The notes beneath the pieces are model-generated. The model was not told the DNA's origin and ran no database searches. It worked only from the letters and a program-made list of their open reading frames with translations. The position numbers and the translations under genes are program-made. Positions 1-8,482 of a stretch of DNA of 64,000 nucleotides are shown one piece after another. Positions within the stretch are counted from its first letter, which is position 1, and the number at the start of each line of letters is the position of its first letter. Source of the stretch: an uncultured Acidobacteriota bacterium (GTDB lineage: Bacteria; Acidobacteriota; Terriglobia; UBA7540); contig CALCEB010000066.1 of NCBI GenBank assembly GCA_937900045.1, positions 1 through 64,000 of the forward strand, given 5' to 3'.

Positions 1-70
1 ACACCGGCCGTACTTCCAGCAACCCCGTCTTCAGGGTGCGGAAGTCGCGCTCCACCTTCTCGAGCGCCAT
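1..70 (-). pseudogene. IS4/IS1634-type transposase remnant (partial, window edge)
   Basis: Read on the minus strand, the first 70 bases encode a stretch with the pattern ALEKVERDFRTLKT followed by LLEVRPV. This resembles the conserved core of IS4-superfamily (IS1634-like) DDE transposases, where a VE.AFRSLKT block precedes a VRPIYH block. The frame continues off the left edge of the window. Upstream (towards base 210) the frame is open but shows no recognisable transposase sequence, so this is probably a 5'-truncated copy rather than an intact gene. Recognition is from motif memory only. Confidence 0.5.
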
Positions 71-356
71 ATATATCCATAGACATTGGGCACACTCCAT
101 GCTAAGTTTAGGATTGCGCTCCAAATAGTAGCGAGGGGGAGTCCCTGCCGGTAACAAGGAGTCCCTATTGCAGCACGCCTTTCGTGGGCGTCTTTTAATC
201 TAGCATATCTGTGCCCGCCAGTCTAGACAAAACACGTATATGTTGTCTTGTTTGTATACAAACCACGGCACTTTGAGTGCCATTCCATCTTTTCATATTT
301 CAAACTGACCCACTACCGACGTTTTGGTTCCGGGCAAGCCAGGATAGGAGTTTCAG
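71..356. other. Non-coding stretch upstream of the nucleoside hydrolase gene
   Basis: No convincing gene is seen here. The last 20 bases hold a good ribosome binding site (aggataggag at 341-350) for the downstream gene, whose start codon is GTG. Confidence 0.6.
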
Positions 357-1460
357 GTGGACCGTGAAACTAGTAAAAAAGGCTGGATTCTATTGATTGC
401 TATGTTTTTTGGACTCTTCTGCACCCCCGTGTCTGGCCAGGGAAGGCGGAAAGTGATAATCGATCAGGACTGCGCCGGCCCTGGCGGAAGTGACATGCAA
501 TCGATTCTGATAGCGTTGCAGTCACCCGATGTTGATCCACTGGGAATCACGGTCGTGACCGGAGACCAATGGCTGGATGAAGAATTAGCTCACACCTTGC
601 GGCTTCTGGAGATTATCGGCCGGAGGGATATTCCGGTGGTTGCGGGCGCCGAGTTTCCCCTGGTCCGAACCCGGCCTCAGACATTATTGTGGGAAAAGAC
701 TTACGGTTCAATCAGTTATATGGGTGCGTGGACCCCGCAATGGCATCATCCCGCCAATGTCATTCCCCCTATGCGCGAAGGCGCACCCACGCTGAAGCCA
801 TCCAGTGAAGACGCAGCGCATTTCATGATCCGCATGGTCCACAAGTATCCCCGCCAGGTCACAATTATCGCCCTCGGTCCCATGACCAATATTGCCTTGG
901 CGATTCGGCTTGATCCTCAGTTTGCTGACCTTGCCCAGGAACTGGTTTTCATGGGCGGGAGCCTGAACCCTCAGACCAACGACCCGGAGTTTGCCACCAA
1001 CCCGCGGCACGAATTCAACCTGTGGTTTGATCCGGAAGCCTCCCACATTATGCTCACGGCTCATTGGGCGAAGATTACCTGTACGCCCGTCGATATCTCC
1101 ATCAAAACTCATTTCAGCCACGAGCTGCTACGGCGGATCGGCCAAAGCCAAGTGCCTGTGGCTCAGTATCTTGCCAAATATGACACCATACGGGACGACT
1201 TCAACTATATGTGGGATGAACTGGCCGTGGCCACCTGGCTCAAACCGTCGCTGATCACCCAAGACGAAAAGGTCTATATGGACGTCGACCTCGACAAGGG
1301 GGCCGGATATGGGAATACACTAACCTGGGACAGGACGGATAAGCCTGCCTTGGACAAGCAGCTTGTGACTGTGAATCTGAGCTTGCACGCCAATCAGTTT
1401 TACGATTATTTTCAACGGCTTATGACCAACGCGACACCCCGCGCCAATCCCGCACCGTAG
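357..1460 (+). CDS. Secreted inosine/uridine-preferring nucleoside hydrolase family protein
   Basis: This 367-residue protein belongs to the nucleoside hydrolase family, which cleaves the N-glycosidic bond of ribonucleosides. Residues 9-27 form a hydrophobic signal peptide (ILLIAMFFGLFCTPVSG), so the enzyme is probably exported. The family's N-terminal metal/ribose loop is present as IIDQDCAGPGGSD (D36, D38, D46). The usual form is D-x-D-x3-D-D, so this loop is longer than normal. Further family marks are FMGGSL, the EFNLWFDPEAS block and a C-terminal WDELAVA that matches the usual D-P-L-A region. The start is GTG at 357, supported by the purine-rich site aggataggag. Family membership is clear; activity on nucleosides is less certain because of the altered loop. 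Confidence 0.85.
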   Translation: MDRETSKKGWILLIAMFFGLFCTPVSGQGRRKVIIDQDCAGPGGSDMQSILIALQSPDVDPLGITVVTGDQWLDEELAHTLRLLEIIGRRDIPVVAGAEFPLVRTRPQTLLWEKTYGSISYMGAWTPQWHHPANVIPPMREGAPTLKPSSEDAAHFMIRMVHKYPRQVTIIALGPMTNIALAIRLDPQFADLAQELVFMGGSLNPQTNDPEFATNPRHEFNLWFDPEASHIMLTAHWAKITCTPVDISIKTHFSHELLRRIGQSQVPVAQYLAKYDTIRDDFNYMWDELAVATWLKPSLITQDEKVYMDVDLDKGAGYGNTLTWDRTDKPALDKQLVTVNLSLHANQFYDYFQRLMTNATPRANPAP

Positions 1461-1791
1461 TTCCGGGAAGCGTTACCATTACCGGCGGATGGCCTCCTAT
1501 GCCGCGCAGATGATCCCCCTATGCTCTTGTCCGTTCGAGAATAACAGCACATCGCCGACTTCGAGTCCCTCATCCATCGCTATCGCGTCGCGGTTTCGCC
1601 GCGCTTGCGGGGAGCGGAAATCTGGCCCCCCTCTGCGGGGTTACAACAAAACCAGCGTCATGGACGGCGGAACTGATAGGGTGTGTTACCCCGTCTTCGG
1701 GCTTGCGTTCTGGGCTGCTCACTGTCGGCCCGCCATGCCCAGGTCAGTGGAAATGCCCGAAAGTGGGAACAAAGCCAGTTTTTGCACTGAC

Positions 1792-2035
1792 TTTCCGCGC
1801 AAACCTTGTAACTTGTTGATTCTAAGTTAATTGATTGGGTTTGTTCTGAAAATCGATGTAACTCATGCATCATCTATGGGTTAGCCGGTTTTTACCGTGG
1901 CTTTGTTCCTAATTTTCCGCGCAAAGTTTGTAACTTGCTGATTCCAAGTAGATTGCTTGGCTTTGTTCCAGAAATCGATGTAACTCTAGCAACATCTATG
2001 TGTTAGCAGCATTTTCAATGGCTTTGATAGTGGCT
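1792..2035. repeat. Two imperfect tandem units of about 122 bp
   Basis: Unit 1 starts with tttccgcgcaaa at 1792 and unit 2 with the same word at 1914, a period of 122 bp. Both contain, in the same order, tgtaactt, a ttgattcYaagt-like word, ggYtttgttc, aatcgatgtaactc and a catctatgNgttag word. Differences are scattered substitutions, so the copies are diverged rather than recent. Confidence 0.75.
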
Positions 2036-2263
2036 TTGAATGGCTTTGTATCATTAGATTTATCCATGTTTTCATTGTGTTACAGACTTTTCAACAGGCA
2101 AAAAAAGATTGTTTTTTCGCTCATTTGGCTCGCACCTGCATTTTTACTGGGTTTTTCACGCTCTCATAATGGCTTTGTTCCTGGAGCCGCAAATTGGTCC
2201 TTCTTTTCAATAACATAGATTCACCGGTCATGAGAAACCTTTCAAGTGACATGTACTACAACT

Positions 2264-2292
2264 ATATTACTCCATAAGTACATCATTGTCAA
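2264..2292 (-). promoter_or_regulatory. Candidate sigma-70 promoter pointing into the repeat region
   Basis: On the minus strand a TTGACA box (complement of 2287-2292) is followed after 17 bases by TAATAT (complement of 2264-2269). Spacing and boxes are close to consensus. No gene with recognisable product lies downstream, so it is either a chance match in AT-rich DNA, a relic, or drives a non-coding transcript. Confidence 0.35.
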
Positions 2293-2655
2293 GGACTCTT
2301 TCGGTTGGGTGTGACTCAGTTTGCTGTAGCGGCGCTGGCAAAAAAAACCATGAGGGCCACCCTGACTGAACAGTGTGGGCGATGACCTACCAATTTCAAA
2401 ATTATGTAGTCAAAAGATTCCATTATTTGTATTACTGGTAAAACGCGATCAGAGACATCCCAATCAACCCCTGCAAGTTATTCATAAATAGGTATAAAAA
2501 TAGTAAAGTTCTATTCAACGTATGGCATTTAACGTGCACTTGTAACACATTCTAATCGCTCCCATAATTGAAAGGATGCACTTAGGGGGAGCTCTCAATT
2601 TCTTGCTTTCAGGTTTAGGATGAGACGGCTCACGAGTAGCGAAAGGAGCAAAAAG

Positions 2656-5600
2656 ATGGCGTGGAAAAAGGTGTTGCTCGCATTGTTCGTGATTTGGGGC
2701 TTGGCATATCCGCTGAAGAGAGCCTACAGCCAGATTGTGTATGGGAACATCATCGGCACGGTGACGGACAGCTCGGGAGCGGCGATTCCTGGAGCCAAGG
2801 TGACGATTACTAACGTTGGGACCAGTGTGAGTACCACCACCACGACCAATCAGTCCGGGAACTATACACAGCTTCACTTGGCGGCCGGAACGTACACGGT
2901 GAAAGTGGTGGCGCAAGGTTTCCAGGTGTTCCTTCAGCAAAACGTCATCGTGAACCCGGACTCTTCGGTCCAGGTGAATGCCCAATTGCAATTGGGCCAG
3001 GTGACGCAACAGGTGCAAGTAACGGCGGCGCCACCCAACCTGCAAACCCAGAATACGGACTTGCATACGCTCTATACCTCGCAGACGCTCTCCAGCCTGC
3101 CGGTCCTGAACCGGAATTTCGCGTATTTTGAGTTGATGACTCCCGGCGCCCAGGAATTGGGCTGGCAGCATGCCTCAAGCGAGAACCCTCAAGGCTCGGT
3201 TCAGATGATGGTGAACGGGCAGCATTTCGCGGGAACTTCCTGGCTTCTGGACGGCACGGATAATCACGATGAAATCCTGGGAATCATGGCGGTGAACCCT
3301 AACATAGATTCTTTGCAGGATGCCAAAGTCATTACTTCGGACTATAGCGCGGAGTACGGGGAAGCCGACGCTGGGGTGGTAACCGCGACAACCAAATCCG
3401 GAACGAATCAGATCCACGGGAGCGCCTTCGAATACCGCCAGACCGCCTTTGGGGAATCGCGCAACCCATTTTCAGAGTCAACGGTCAATGCAGTGACCGG
3501 CACGGCACTTCCTGCGACCTTGTACAACCAGTTCGGCGGATCGCTCGGCGGGCCTATCCGGAAGGATAAGACCTTTATCTTCGGCGATTACCAGGGAGCG
3601 CGGGAGAGCAATGGCGGATCGGTGCTCACTTTTGTCCCCACCGCTGCAATGCGCAGTGGTGATCTGAGCGCCTTGGGTGTCCCAATTTTCAATCCCTTTG
3701 GCGCCAACGGGAGCGTTATACCCTGCGGCAGCGCCGGCAACTGTTCCCGGCAGCAATTCCCGGGCAATGTGATCCCTACAACGATGATTTCTTCTCAGTC
3801 TCAGTATTTGCTCTCCCACTTCGTTCCGTTACCCAACATTCCTGGCGCAACTGGCGGTCAGCCTAATTTTTCTTCCCTGGGTACGCAGGTTTTTGACATC
3901 AATAATTTTGACGTTAAGGTAGACCAATATCAGACTGAAAAGTTGCACATATTTGGCCGCTACAGCTTCCAGCAGTATCACCAGCAGGCGCCTGGCGCTT
4001 TTGGGTTGGAGGCGGGTGGCCCGAACTTCGACAATATCCATTTCGCCGGAATTTCCGACAATCGAGACCAAAGCCTCGCCGCTGGATTTGATTACACCGT
4101 AAGTCCCAACCTGCTCACCGACTTCCGCTTTGCCTTCTTCCGCTACCGCGTGTTTGTGAATCCGAACGGACTTGGAACAACTCCAGCCACGGATGCGGGC
4201 ATTCCAGGTCTGAACATCAGTCCCATTACCAATGACATGCCAGCGTTCTTCGTCGGCGGAGCCGGTGGGTTTAACTTGGGTTACGCCCTCGGTATCAATC
4301 AATGCAACTGCCCGCTGAACGAGCAGGAGCAACAGTTTCAGTTTGTCGACAATTGGAGCTACATCAAAGGCAATCATACCGTTGAGTTTGGAACCGATCT
4401 TCGCCACCTGATGAATCTGCGCGTGCCGAGCGACTCTCACCGCGCGGGTGAACTGAGCTTTTGCCCGGCATTCACCGAGGGCGCCCTCAATGGTTCGGTC
4501 ACCGGTGGTTTGGGACTTGCCGACTTCTTATTGGGCGGCACGACTTCCTTCAATCGCTACGTGAGCAATGTGACCAACGCCGCGGAACGCGAGAATCGCG
4601 AATTCTTCTTCGGCCAGGATACTTGGCGCGTCACCCCGAAACTCTCCTTTAACTATGGATTGCGTTGGGAAATCTACAATCCCCAATACGTGAATGCGGC
4701 GGGGAACGGCGGCTGGGTTAATCTGGCCAACGGCGAAACCTACGTTGCCGGTGAGCAGGGGGTAGGATTAGGCGGTCCCATTCAGAATTCCTTCACCAAT
4801 TTTGGCCCTCGTGCCGGCTTGGCCTACCAGATTAACGATAAGACTGTGCTGCGCATGGGCTATGGCCGGTTCTTCGATTCCGGCGTGTTCGGCTCGACGT
4901 TCGGTCATACGGTGACTCAGAACCTGCCAGTGCTGGGACGGCAGCAGCTTACTCCCGCCAACAATTATCAGGATGTGTTCAGCCTCAACCAGGGTCCGAC
5001 TCCGTTCAATCCAACCACGGCCCTGGATGCGTCACCCCTAGGACCCGGAGGACGTCACATCTACCCCGTTGGCGTCAACCCCCGCGTGCTGCCACTGCAG
5101 ATGCGATTGCCCACGGTTGACGCCTGGAACGTAACGCTGCAACGGGAAATCAATCCTAATACGAACTTTTCAGTGGCCTGGGTTGGCAACAAGGGGACTC
5201 ACGTTTTCATCGGGGATGGCCCCTGCTACAACATCAACACCCCCACCATCGTGGGCTTCGGAACGCTCTCCACCAACCAGCGCGAGCCATTCTTCCAAAA
5301 GTACGGATGGAGTCAGGGTGTGGGATGGTACGGCAACGATGTGTCCAATAACTACGAATCCTTGCAAGCCGTCTTCAACAAGCGTTTCACCAAGAACTAC
5401 ATGATCAATGCGTCTTACACATGGTCCAGAGACTTCAACTTTAACAATTCCTATTACATTTACAACCCGTCCCTGGTTTATGGGCCGACCGACTTCAACC
5501 GCACCAACGCCCTCATTGTGCAGCATATCTACAACCTGCCGTTCGGCAAAGGGGAGCGTTTCGGCAGTAATGTCTCGAAGTGGGAAAACTATGTGATCGG

Positions 5601-6084
5601 CGGCTGGCAGTGGAACGGTGTCACCACCTTGGAGAGCGGGATGCCGTTCACCCCATCATTCCAAAACTGTGGAGCGACGCAGGACGTGGGTATCTGCAAT
5701 CCCAACCGCGTGGGTAATGTTACTCTGGCTAACCGGACGCAGAACCAATGGTTTGTCACCGTCCCAACCGCTCTGGCCCCCGGCACGACGGCTGGACCCT
5801 GGGGCGCCCCCAATCCTGGGGTTCTCGGCAACATGGCCTTCGACTCGATGATCGGGCCACATCTGTTCAATTCCGACATGTCCCTGTACAAGCAGGTTCA
5901 AATCACCGAGAAGCTTAAGGGGCAATTTGAGGCCGACATCTTTAACGCCTTCAATGTTGCCAACCTGGGTCTACCCAACGGTTGCGTGGATTGCGGCAGG
6001 AACAACAATTCCGGCGTCATCACCAGTATTGCCGCTGGAACCATTATGCGAACCATGCAGTTTGGCATTCACCTCTATTGGTGA
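2656..6084 (+). CDS. TonB-dependent receptor, Oar-like, with N-terminal carboxypeptidase-regulatory (Cna-B-like) domain
   Basis: This large outer-membrane protein (1142 residues from the chosen start) is of the type expanded in Acidobacteriota, thought to import oligosaccharides or other large ligands with TonB energy. The open frame begins at 2620, but ATG 2656 has a strong site (aaaggag at 2642-2648) and is directly followed by a signal peptide (KKVLLALFVIWGLAYPL...YSQ). Mature residues about 27-115 form a Cna-B fold with the GTVTDSSGAAIPGAKVTI pattern. A plug-like region with SSLPVLNRNF follows, then a long beta-barrel rich in aromatic and Asn/Gly residues that ends in an aromatic strand (FGIHLYW). 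Neighbouring exported TPR and hydrolase genes fit a nutrient-scavenging role. The ligand cannot be told. Confidence 0.9.
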   Translation: MAWKKVLLALFVIWGLAYPLKRAYSQIVYGNIIGTVTDSSGAAIPGAKVTITNVGTSVSTTTTTNQSGNYTQLHLAAGTYTVKVVAQGFQVFLQQNVIVNPDSSVQVNAQLQLGQVTQQVQVTAAPPNLQTQNTDLHTLYTSQTLSSLPVLNRNFAYFELMTPGAQELGWQHASSENPQGSVQMMVNGQHFAGTSWLLDGTDNHDEILGIMAVNPNIDSLQDAKVITSDYSAEYGEADAGVVTATTKSGTNQIHGSAFEYRQTAFGESRNPFSESTVNAVTGTALPATLYNQFGGSLGGPIRKDKTFIFGDYQGARESNGGSVLTFVPTAAMRSGDLSALGVPIFNPFGANGSVIPCGSAGNCSRQQFPGNVIPTTMISSQSQYLLSHFVPLPNIPGATGGQPNFSSLGTQVFDINNFDVKVDQYQTEKLHIFGRYSFQQYHQQAPGAFGLEAGGPNFDNIHFAGISDNRDQSLAAGFDYTVSPNLLTDFRFAFFRYRVFVNPNGLGTTPATDAGIPGLNISPITNDMPAFFVGGAGGFNLGYALGINQCNCPLNEQEQQFQFVDNWSYIKGNHTVEFGTDLRHLMNLRVPSDSHRAGELSFCPAFTEGALNGSVTGGLGLADFLLGGTTSFNRYVSNVTNAAERENREFFFGQDTWRVTPKLSFNYGLRWEIYNPQYVNAAGNGGWVNLANGETYVAGEQGVGLGGPIQNSFTNFGPRAGLAYQINDKTVLRMGYGRFFDSGVFGSTFGHTVTQNLPVLGRQQLTPANNYQDVFSLNQGPTPFNPTTALDASPLGPGGRHIYPVGVNPRVLPLQMRLPTVDAWNVTLQREINPNTNFSVAWVGNKGTHVFIGDGPCYNINTPTIVGFGTLSTNQREPFFQKYGWSQGVGWYGNDVSNNYESLQAVFNKRFTKNYMINASYTWSRDFNFNNSYYIYNPSLVYGPTDFNRTNALIVQHIYNLPFGKGERFGSNVSKWENYVIGGWQWNGVTTLESGMPFTPSFQNCGATQDVGICNPNRVGNVTLANRTQNQWFVTVPTALAPGTTAGPWGAPNPGVLGNMAFDSMIGPHLFNSDMSLYKQVQITEKLKGQFEADIFNAFNVANLGLPNGCVDCGRNNNSGVITSIAAGTIMRTMQFGIHLYW

Positions 6085-6114
6085 TCGGGGTAGCGGCGCC
6101 CTTTAGCCTCAATA

Positions 6115-6268
6115 CTGTTCACTTAAGGCCCGTTCGAGAATAACGCGTGCGCTTGAAGCAGATCCCCTCACTCCGGCCCCTCTCCCCGCAAGCGGGGAGA
6201 GGGGCCGGGGTGAGGGGTCAGGCGACGCCTTTGACATCAAGATCGTGAGACTCGCCTTAAGTGAACAG
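6115..6268. repeat. MITE-like element with 15-bp terminal inverted repeats and a central 26-bp hairpin
   Basis: The termini ctgttcacttaaggc (6115-6129) and its exact complement (6254-6268) enclose a second palindrome with arms at 6164-6189 and 6192-6217, which pair with one mismatch around a 2-base loop. It has no coding capacity. The size (154 bp) and nested symmetry suggest a miniature mobile element or REP-like structure. The word ccgttcgagaataac inside it (6130-6144) also occurs at 1531-1545. Confidence 0.7.
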
Positions 6269-6277
6269 CATTGCCTT

Positions 6278-6379
6278 TAACCTGGATTATTCACCGAGTT
6301 TTATTCGAAGACCGGAAGGGCACGGTTAAAACCGTGCCCTTCCGGTCCTCCAAGGGAAGTTCATGAATAATCCAGGTTA
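6278..6379. repeat. Second nested inverted-repeat element (16-bp termini, 18-bp inner stem)
   Basis: The outer arms taacctggattattca (6278-6293) and its perfect complement (6364-6379) enclose a perfect 18-bp inner stem (6310-6327 with 6330-6347) around a 2-base loop. It starts 9 bases after the previous element ends. The architecture is the same as its neighbour, but the terminal sequence is different. Confidence 0.75.
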
Positions 6380-6389
6380 GTGCGGCACT

Positions 6390-6407
6390 GCCGGGCCAAA
6401 GCCCGGC
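6390..6407. repeat. Short dispersed palindrome (gccgggc...gcccggc)
   Basis: Arms gccgggc (6390-6396) and gcccggc (6401-6407) are followed by gctac. A close relative lies at about 7054-7074 (ggtgccgggctaaagcccgc, then cgctac), so this is a dispersed intergenic repeat family of the chromosome. Confidence 0.6.
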
Positions 6408-6427
6408 GCTACATGTTTGACGAAAAG

Positions 6428-6451
6428 AGCCCGCTGCTTGCGGGCTTTTTT
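6428..6451 (+). terminator. Rho-independent terminator
   Basis: A perfect 7-bp GC-rich stem (agcccgc 6428-6434, gcgggct 6440-6446) with a 5-base loop is followed by a run of six T (6446-6451). It lies about 340 bases downstream of the TonB-dependent receptor gene and upstream of the cytochrome remnant. It could end the receptor transcript. Confidence 0.75.
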
Positions 6452-6623
6452 CATGGTGGGGCAGCCCTGGCGGCTGCCCGCTCTCTTCGTGCCTTGTAAT
6501 TGCGTGGACAATGTAGCACCGTCGTTGCGGCGGCATTTGCCGGCGCCACGGGGACTATGTCCCGATATTTCGAGGACGCTACCCGGGCGGCAAGGAGTGA
6601 GGTACCCTACATCAGTCGCCACT

Positions 6624-6993
6624 ATGACTGCGCGCGCTCCTTCTTGGCTTTTTCTTCTCCTGGCATTCTTCGCGGCTGCATCCTCAGCGCCTTCCCATCA
6701 AGCCCAAGTAGCGGCTCAGCCGCAGACTGCATCGGATAATCCTTACCTGAACACCCGGCCCGGCATGGCTTACGTAGGATCGAAAGCCTGCGCCGCCTGC
6801 CACCAGGATATTTACAACCAATTCGAACGGACCGGCATGGGCCAGTCCATATTCTTGGCGAGCGACCCGGACCGACTGGCGCGGTTGCCCTGCCCATGCC
6901 GTGAAGACGCTCCGCGAGGGACTCGATCTTTTTCCGGAAGACTTCCGAATTCGGGCGTCGCTTGAGAAGATCAAGGCCCTTGATAACCCGTAG
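6624..6993 (+). pseudogene. Multiheme cytochrome c / TPR protein gene reduced to its two ends by internal deletion
   Basis: ATG 6624 opens a typical exported cytochrome N-terminus. A signal peptide (WLFLLLAFFAAASSA) is followed by a Y-V-G-S-K-A-C-A-A-C-H heme site and the QFERTGMGQS block seen at the start of cytochrome c554-like, TPR-containing proteins. Soon after (about 6870-6895) this frame turns into unrelated sequence. The +1 frame then reads AVKTLREGLDLFPEDFRIRASLEKI and stops at 6993; this looks like the last TPR helix pair of the same kind of protein. The simplest reading is that most of the gene was lost and the ends were joined out of frame. An intact product is not expected. Confidence 0.65.
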
Positions 6994-7031
6994 AGGGCGA
7001 CGATAACCCTGCATAGCTGGAACCAAAAAGC

Positions 7032-7074
7032 GCCGCCCTTTAGGGCGGCAGGTGCCGGGCTAAAGCCCGCCGCT
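7032..7074. repeat. Paired intergenic palindromes
   Basis: A perfect 8-bp stem (gccgccct 7032-7039 with agggcggc 7042-7049) is followed by a second gccgggctaaagcccgc palindrome related to the one at 6390-6407. No coding content is seen. Confidence 0.6.
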
Positions 7075-7139
7075 ACGTCGGTATGGCCGCACCGGGGCAA
7101 GTCCGGTTATTCTAAAAGAGGAAACGGAAGGCTCAGGAC

Positions 7140-8174
7140 ATGGCCGGCATTAAGAGAAAAGTTGCAATCGGCATTCTCTTCGCTACCTTCGCTATCAGCG
7201 GCGTGGCACAGGTACCGATAAGCAACGCCACACCCCCAAGCTCACCGGCGGATTCTGTGACTCAGGCCAGGACTCTCCTGGGCCAGGGCAAGGTGGACGA
7301 GGCAATCAAATTGTTAACGCCGCTCGCCGCTGAGAAGCCGGAAGCGCCGCGTGTGGAGGCCACGCTCGGCAAAGCCTATTACGAAAAGCAACAGTACGAG
7401 GAGGCTGCGAACCATTTCGAGCTTGCCCTGAAGCAAAACCCGAAGGACGCCGAATCCACACAATTGCTGGGCATCTCCTACGACCTGCTGGGCCATTTGC
7501 AACAAGCCATTCCTTACCTCGAAAAGGTTCAATCCTGGATGCCAAATCCGGACCCCACCGGGTCCTACATCCTCGGCAAGGCCTTCCTCGATACTCGCCA
7601 GTTTGATAAGGCACGGGCCGCATTTGCCAGAATGTTTTCTGTGCCGCCGGACAGCGCTGCGGCCCATCTATTTCTGGCCAAGATGATGATGCGCGAACAG
7701 TTCGAGGAGCAAGCCGTGCCGGAGCTTCAGAAGGCGATTCAGCTTGATCCGAAACTGCCCATGGCTCACTTCATCCTGGGCGAGGTCTATCTGTTCAAGT
7801 CGAACATCCAAGGAGCGCTGGATGAGTTCCACAAGGAACTTGCTCTCGATCCCATGAGCTGGCTCACCTATTGGCGTATGGGCGATGCCTATTCGCGCCT
7901 GGAAAAGTGGGACGACGCTGAACGCGCCCTGAAGCAGTCCATTTGGCTGGATCAAACCTTCACGGGACCCTATATTCTGCTGGGGAAAGTGGAAATGAAG
8001 AAAGGAGAGTTGCGCCTCGCGGCCGGCTTCTTGGAGCACGCCTTGTCGATGGACCCTAACAACTATTACGCGCATTATTTGCTAGGTACGGTGTTCAAGC
8101 AGGAAGGCGACATGAAAGAGGCTAACATCCAATTCCAACTGACCCAAACTCTGCGTCAGAAGAAAGGACCGTGA
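7140..8174 (+). CDS. Exported TPR-repeat protein
   Basis: A 344-residue protein with an N-terminal signal peptide (VAIGILFATFAISGVAQ). The rest consists of tandem tetratricopeptide repeats with recurring A...LG..Y......EA...F..AL...P patterns (for example AYYEKQQYEEAANHFELALKQNPKD and AYSRLEKWDDAERALKQSIWLDQ). TPR solenoids bind partner proteins; the partner is unknown. It lies between the cytochrome remnant and the CRTAC/UnbV gene, a grouping that recurs in Acidobacteriota. The start at ATG 7140 fits the signal peptide; the upstream purine-rich stretch (aaaagaggaaacggaagg) gives a moderate binding site. Confidence 0.85.
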   Translation: MAGIKRKVAIGILFATFAISGVAQVPISNATPPSSPADSVTQARTLLGQGKVDEAIKLLTPLAAEKPEAPRVEATLGKAYYEKQQYEEAANHFELALKQNPKDAESTQLLGISYDLLGHLQQAIPYLEKVQSWMPNPDPTGSYILGKAFLDTRQFDKARAAFARMFSVPPDSAAAHLFLAKMMMREQFEEQAVPELQKAIQLDPKLPMAHFILGEVYLFKSNIQGALDEFHKELALDPMSWLTYWRMGDAYSRLEKWDDAERALKQSIWLDQTFTGPYILLGKVEMKKGELRLAAGFLEHALSMDPNNYYAHYLLGTVFKQEGDMKEANIQFQLTQTLRQKKGP

Positions 8175-8192
8175 GGGCAGGTGTTAGGTGCA

Positions 8193-8336
8193 AGCAGGCT
8201 GCGGAAAAACCTGCCGTCCTGTCATTCTGAGGAGCCGCAGGCGACGAAGAATCTCGTAAGTGTTTGATTCTCAAAATGCAGAGATTCTTCGCTTCGCTCA
8301 GAATGACAGGCCTTACGAATTTTTCCGCAGCCTGCT
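8193..8336. repeat. Inverted-repeat element with 17-bp perfect termini
   Basis: The ends agcaggctgcggaaaaa (8193-8209) and its exact complement (8320-8336) enclose a second, imperfect inverted pair (gtcattctgaggagc... with ...gcttcgctcagaatgac). There is no coding capacity. It is a likely miniature mobile or REP-like element. Confidence 0.75.
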
Positions 8337-8475
8337 AGGTTTTAGGTTTCAGGTTCGAGGGAAAAGCCATCAGACGTCAGCAATCAGGAAATCTGATTGC
8401 ACTCGGATCGTGTTTGCTGACTGCTGAATGCTGAAGGCTTCTCCGTGACACCTAAAACCTGATACCTGCTACCTC
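8336..8475. repeat. Nested 7-bp-period repeat hairpin
   Basis: The outer left arm is built from aggtttc-type heptads (8337-8361) and the outer right arm from their complements (8449-8473). Inside are tcagcaa-type heptads (8370-8388) and their complements (8413-8436). Related structures recur in the phage cluster, for example at 33612-33759. Confidence 0.6.
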
Positions 8476-8482
8476 ATTGAGA

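Larger units (their letters stand above)
1461..2655. other. Long AT-rich intergenic region with degenerate repeats
   Basis: About 1.2 kb without a credible gene. It contains the tandem repeat at 1792-2035, several further copies of tggctttgttcc-like words to about 2180, and a minus-strand promoter-like pair at 2264-2292. Base composition is clearly more AT-rich than the flanking genes. The short open frames here show no family resemblance and read through the repeats, so they are not annotated. Confidence 0.6.
8175..8482. other. Intergenic region filled by repeat elements
   Basis: About 300 bases without a gene. The left part is the inverted-repeat element at 8193-8336. The right part (8336-8475) is a nested hairpin of two 7-bp-period repeat families. 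Confidence 0.65.

Noticed and set aside
2000..2218. A 72-codon hydrophobic frame after the tandem repeats
   Set aside because: It reads through the degenerate ggctttg repeats and has no binding site.
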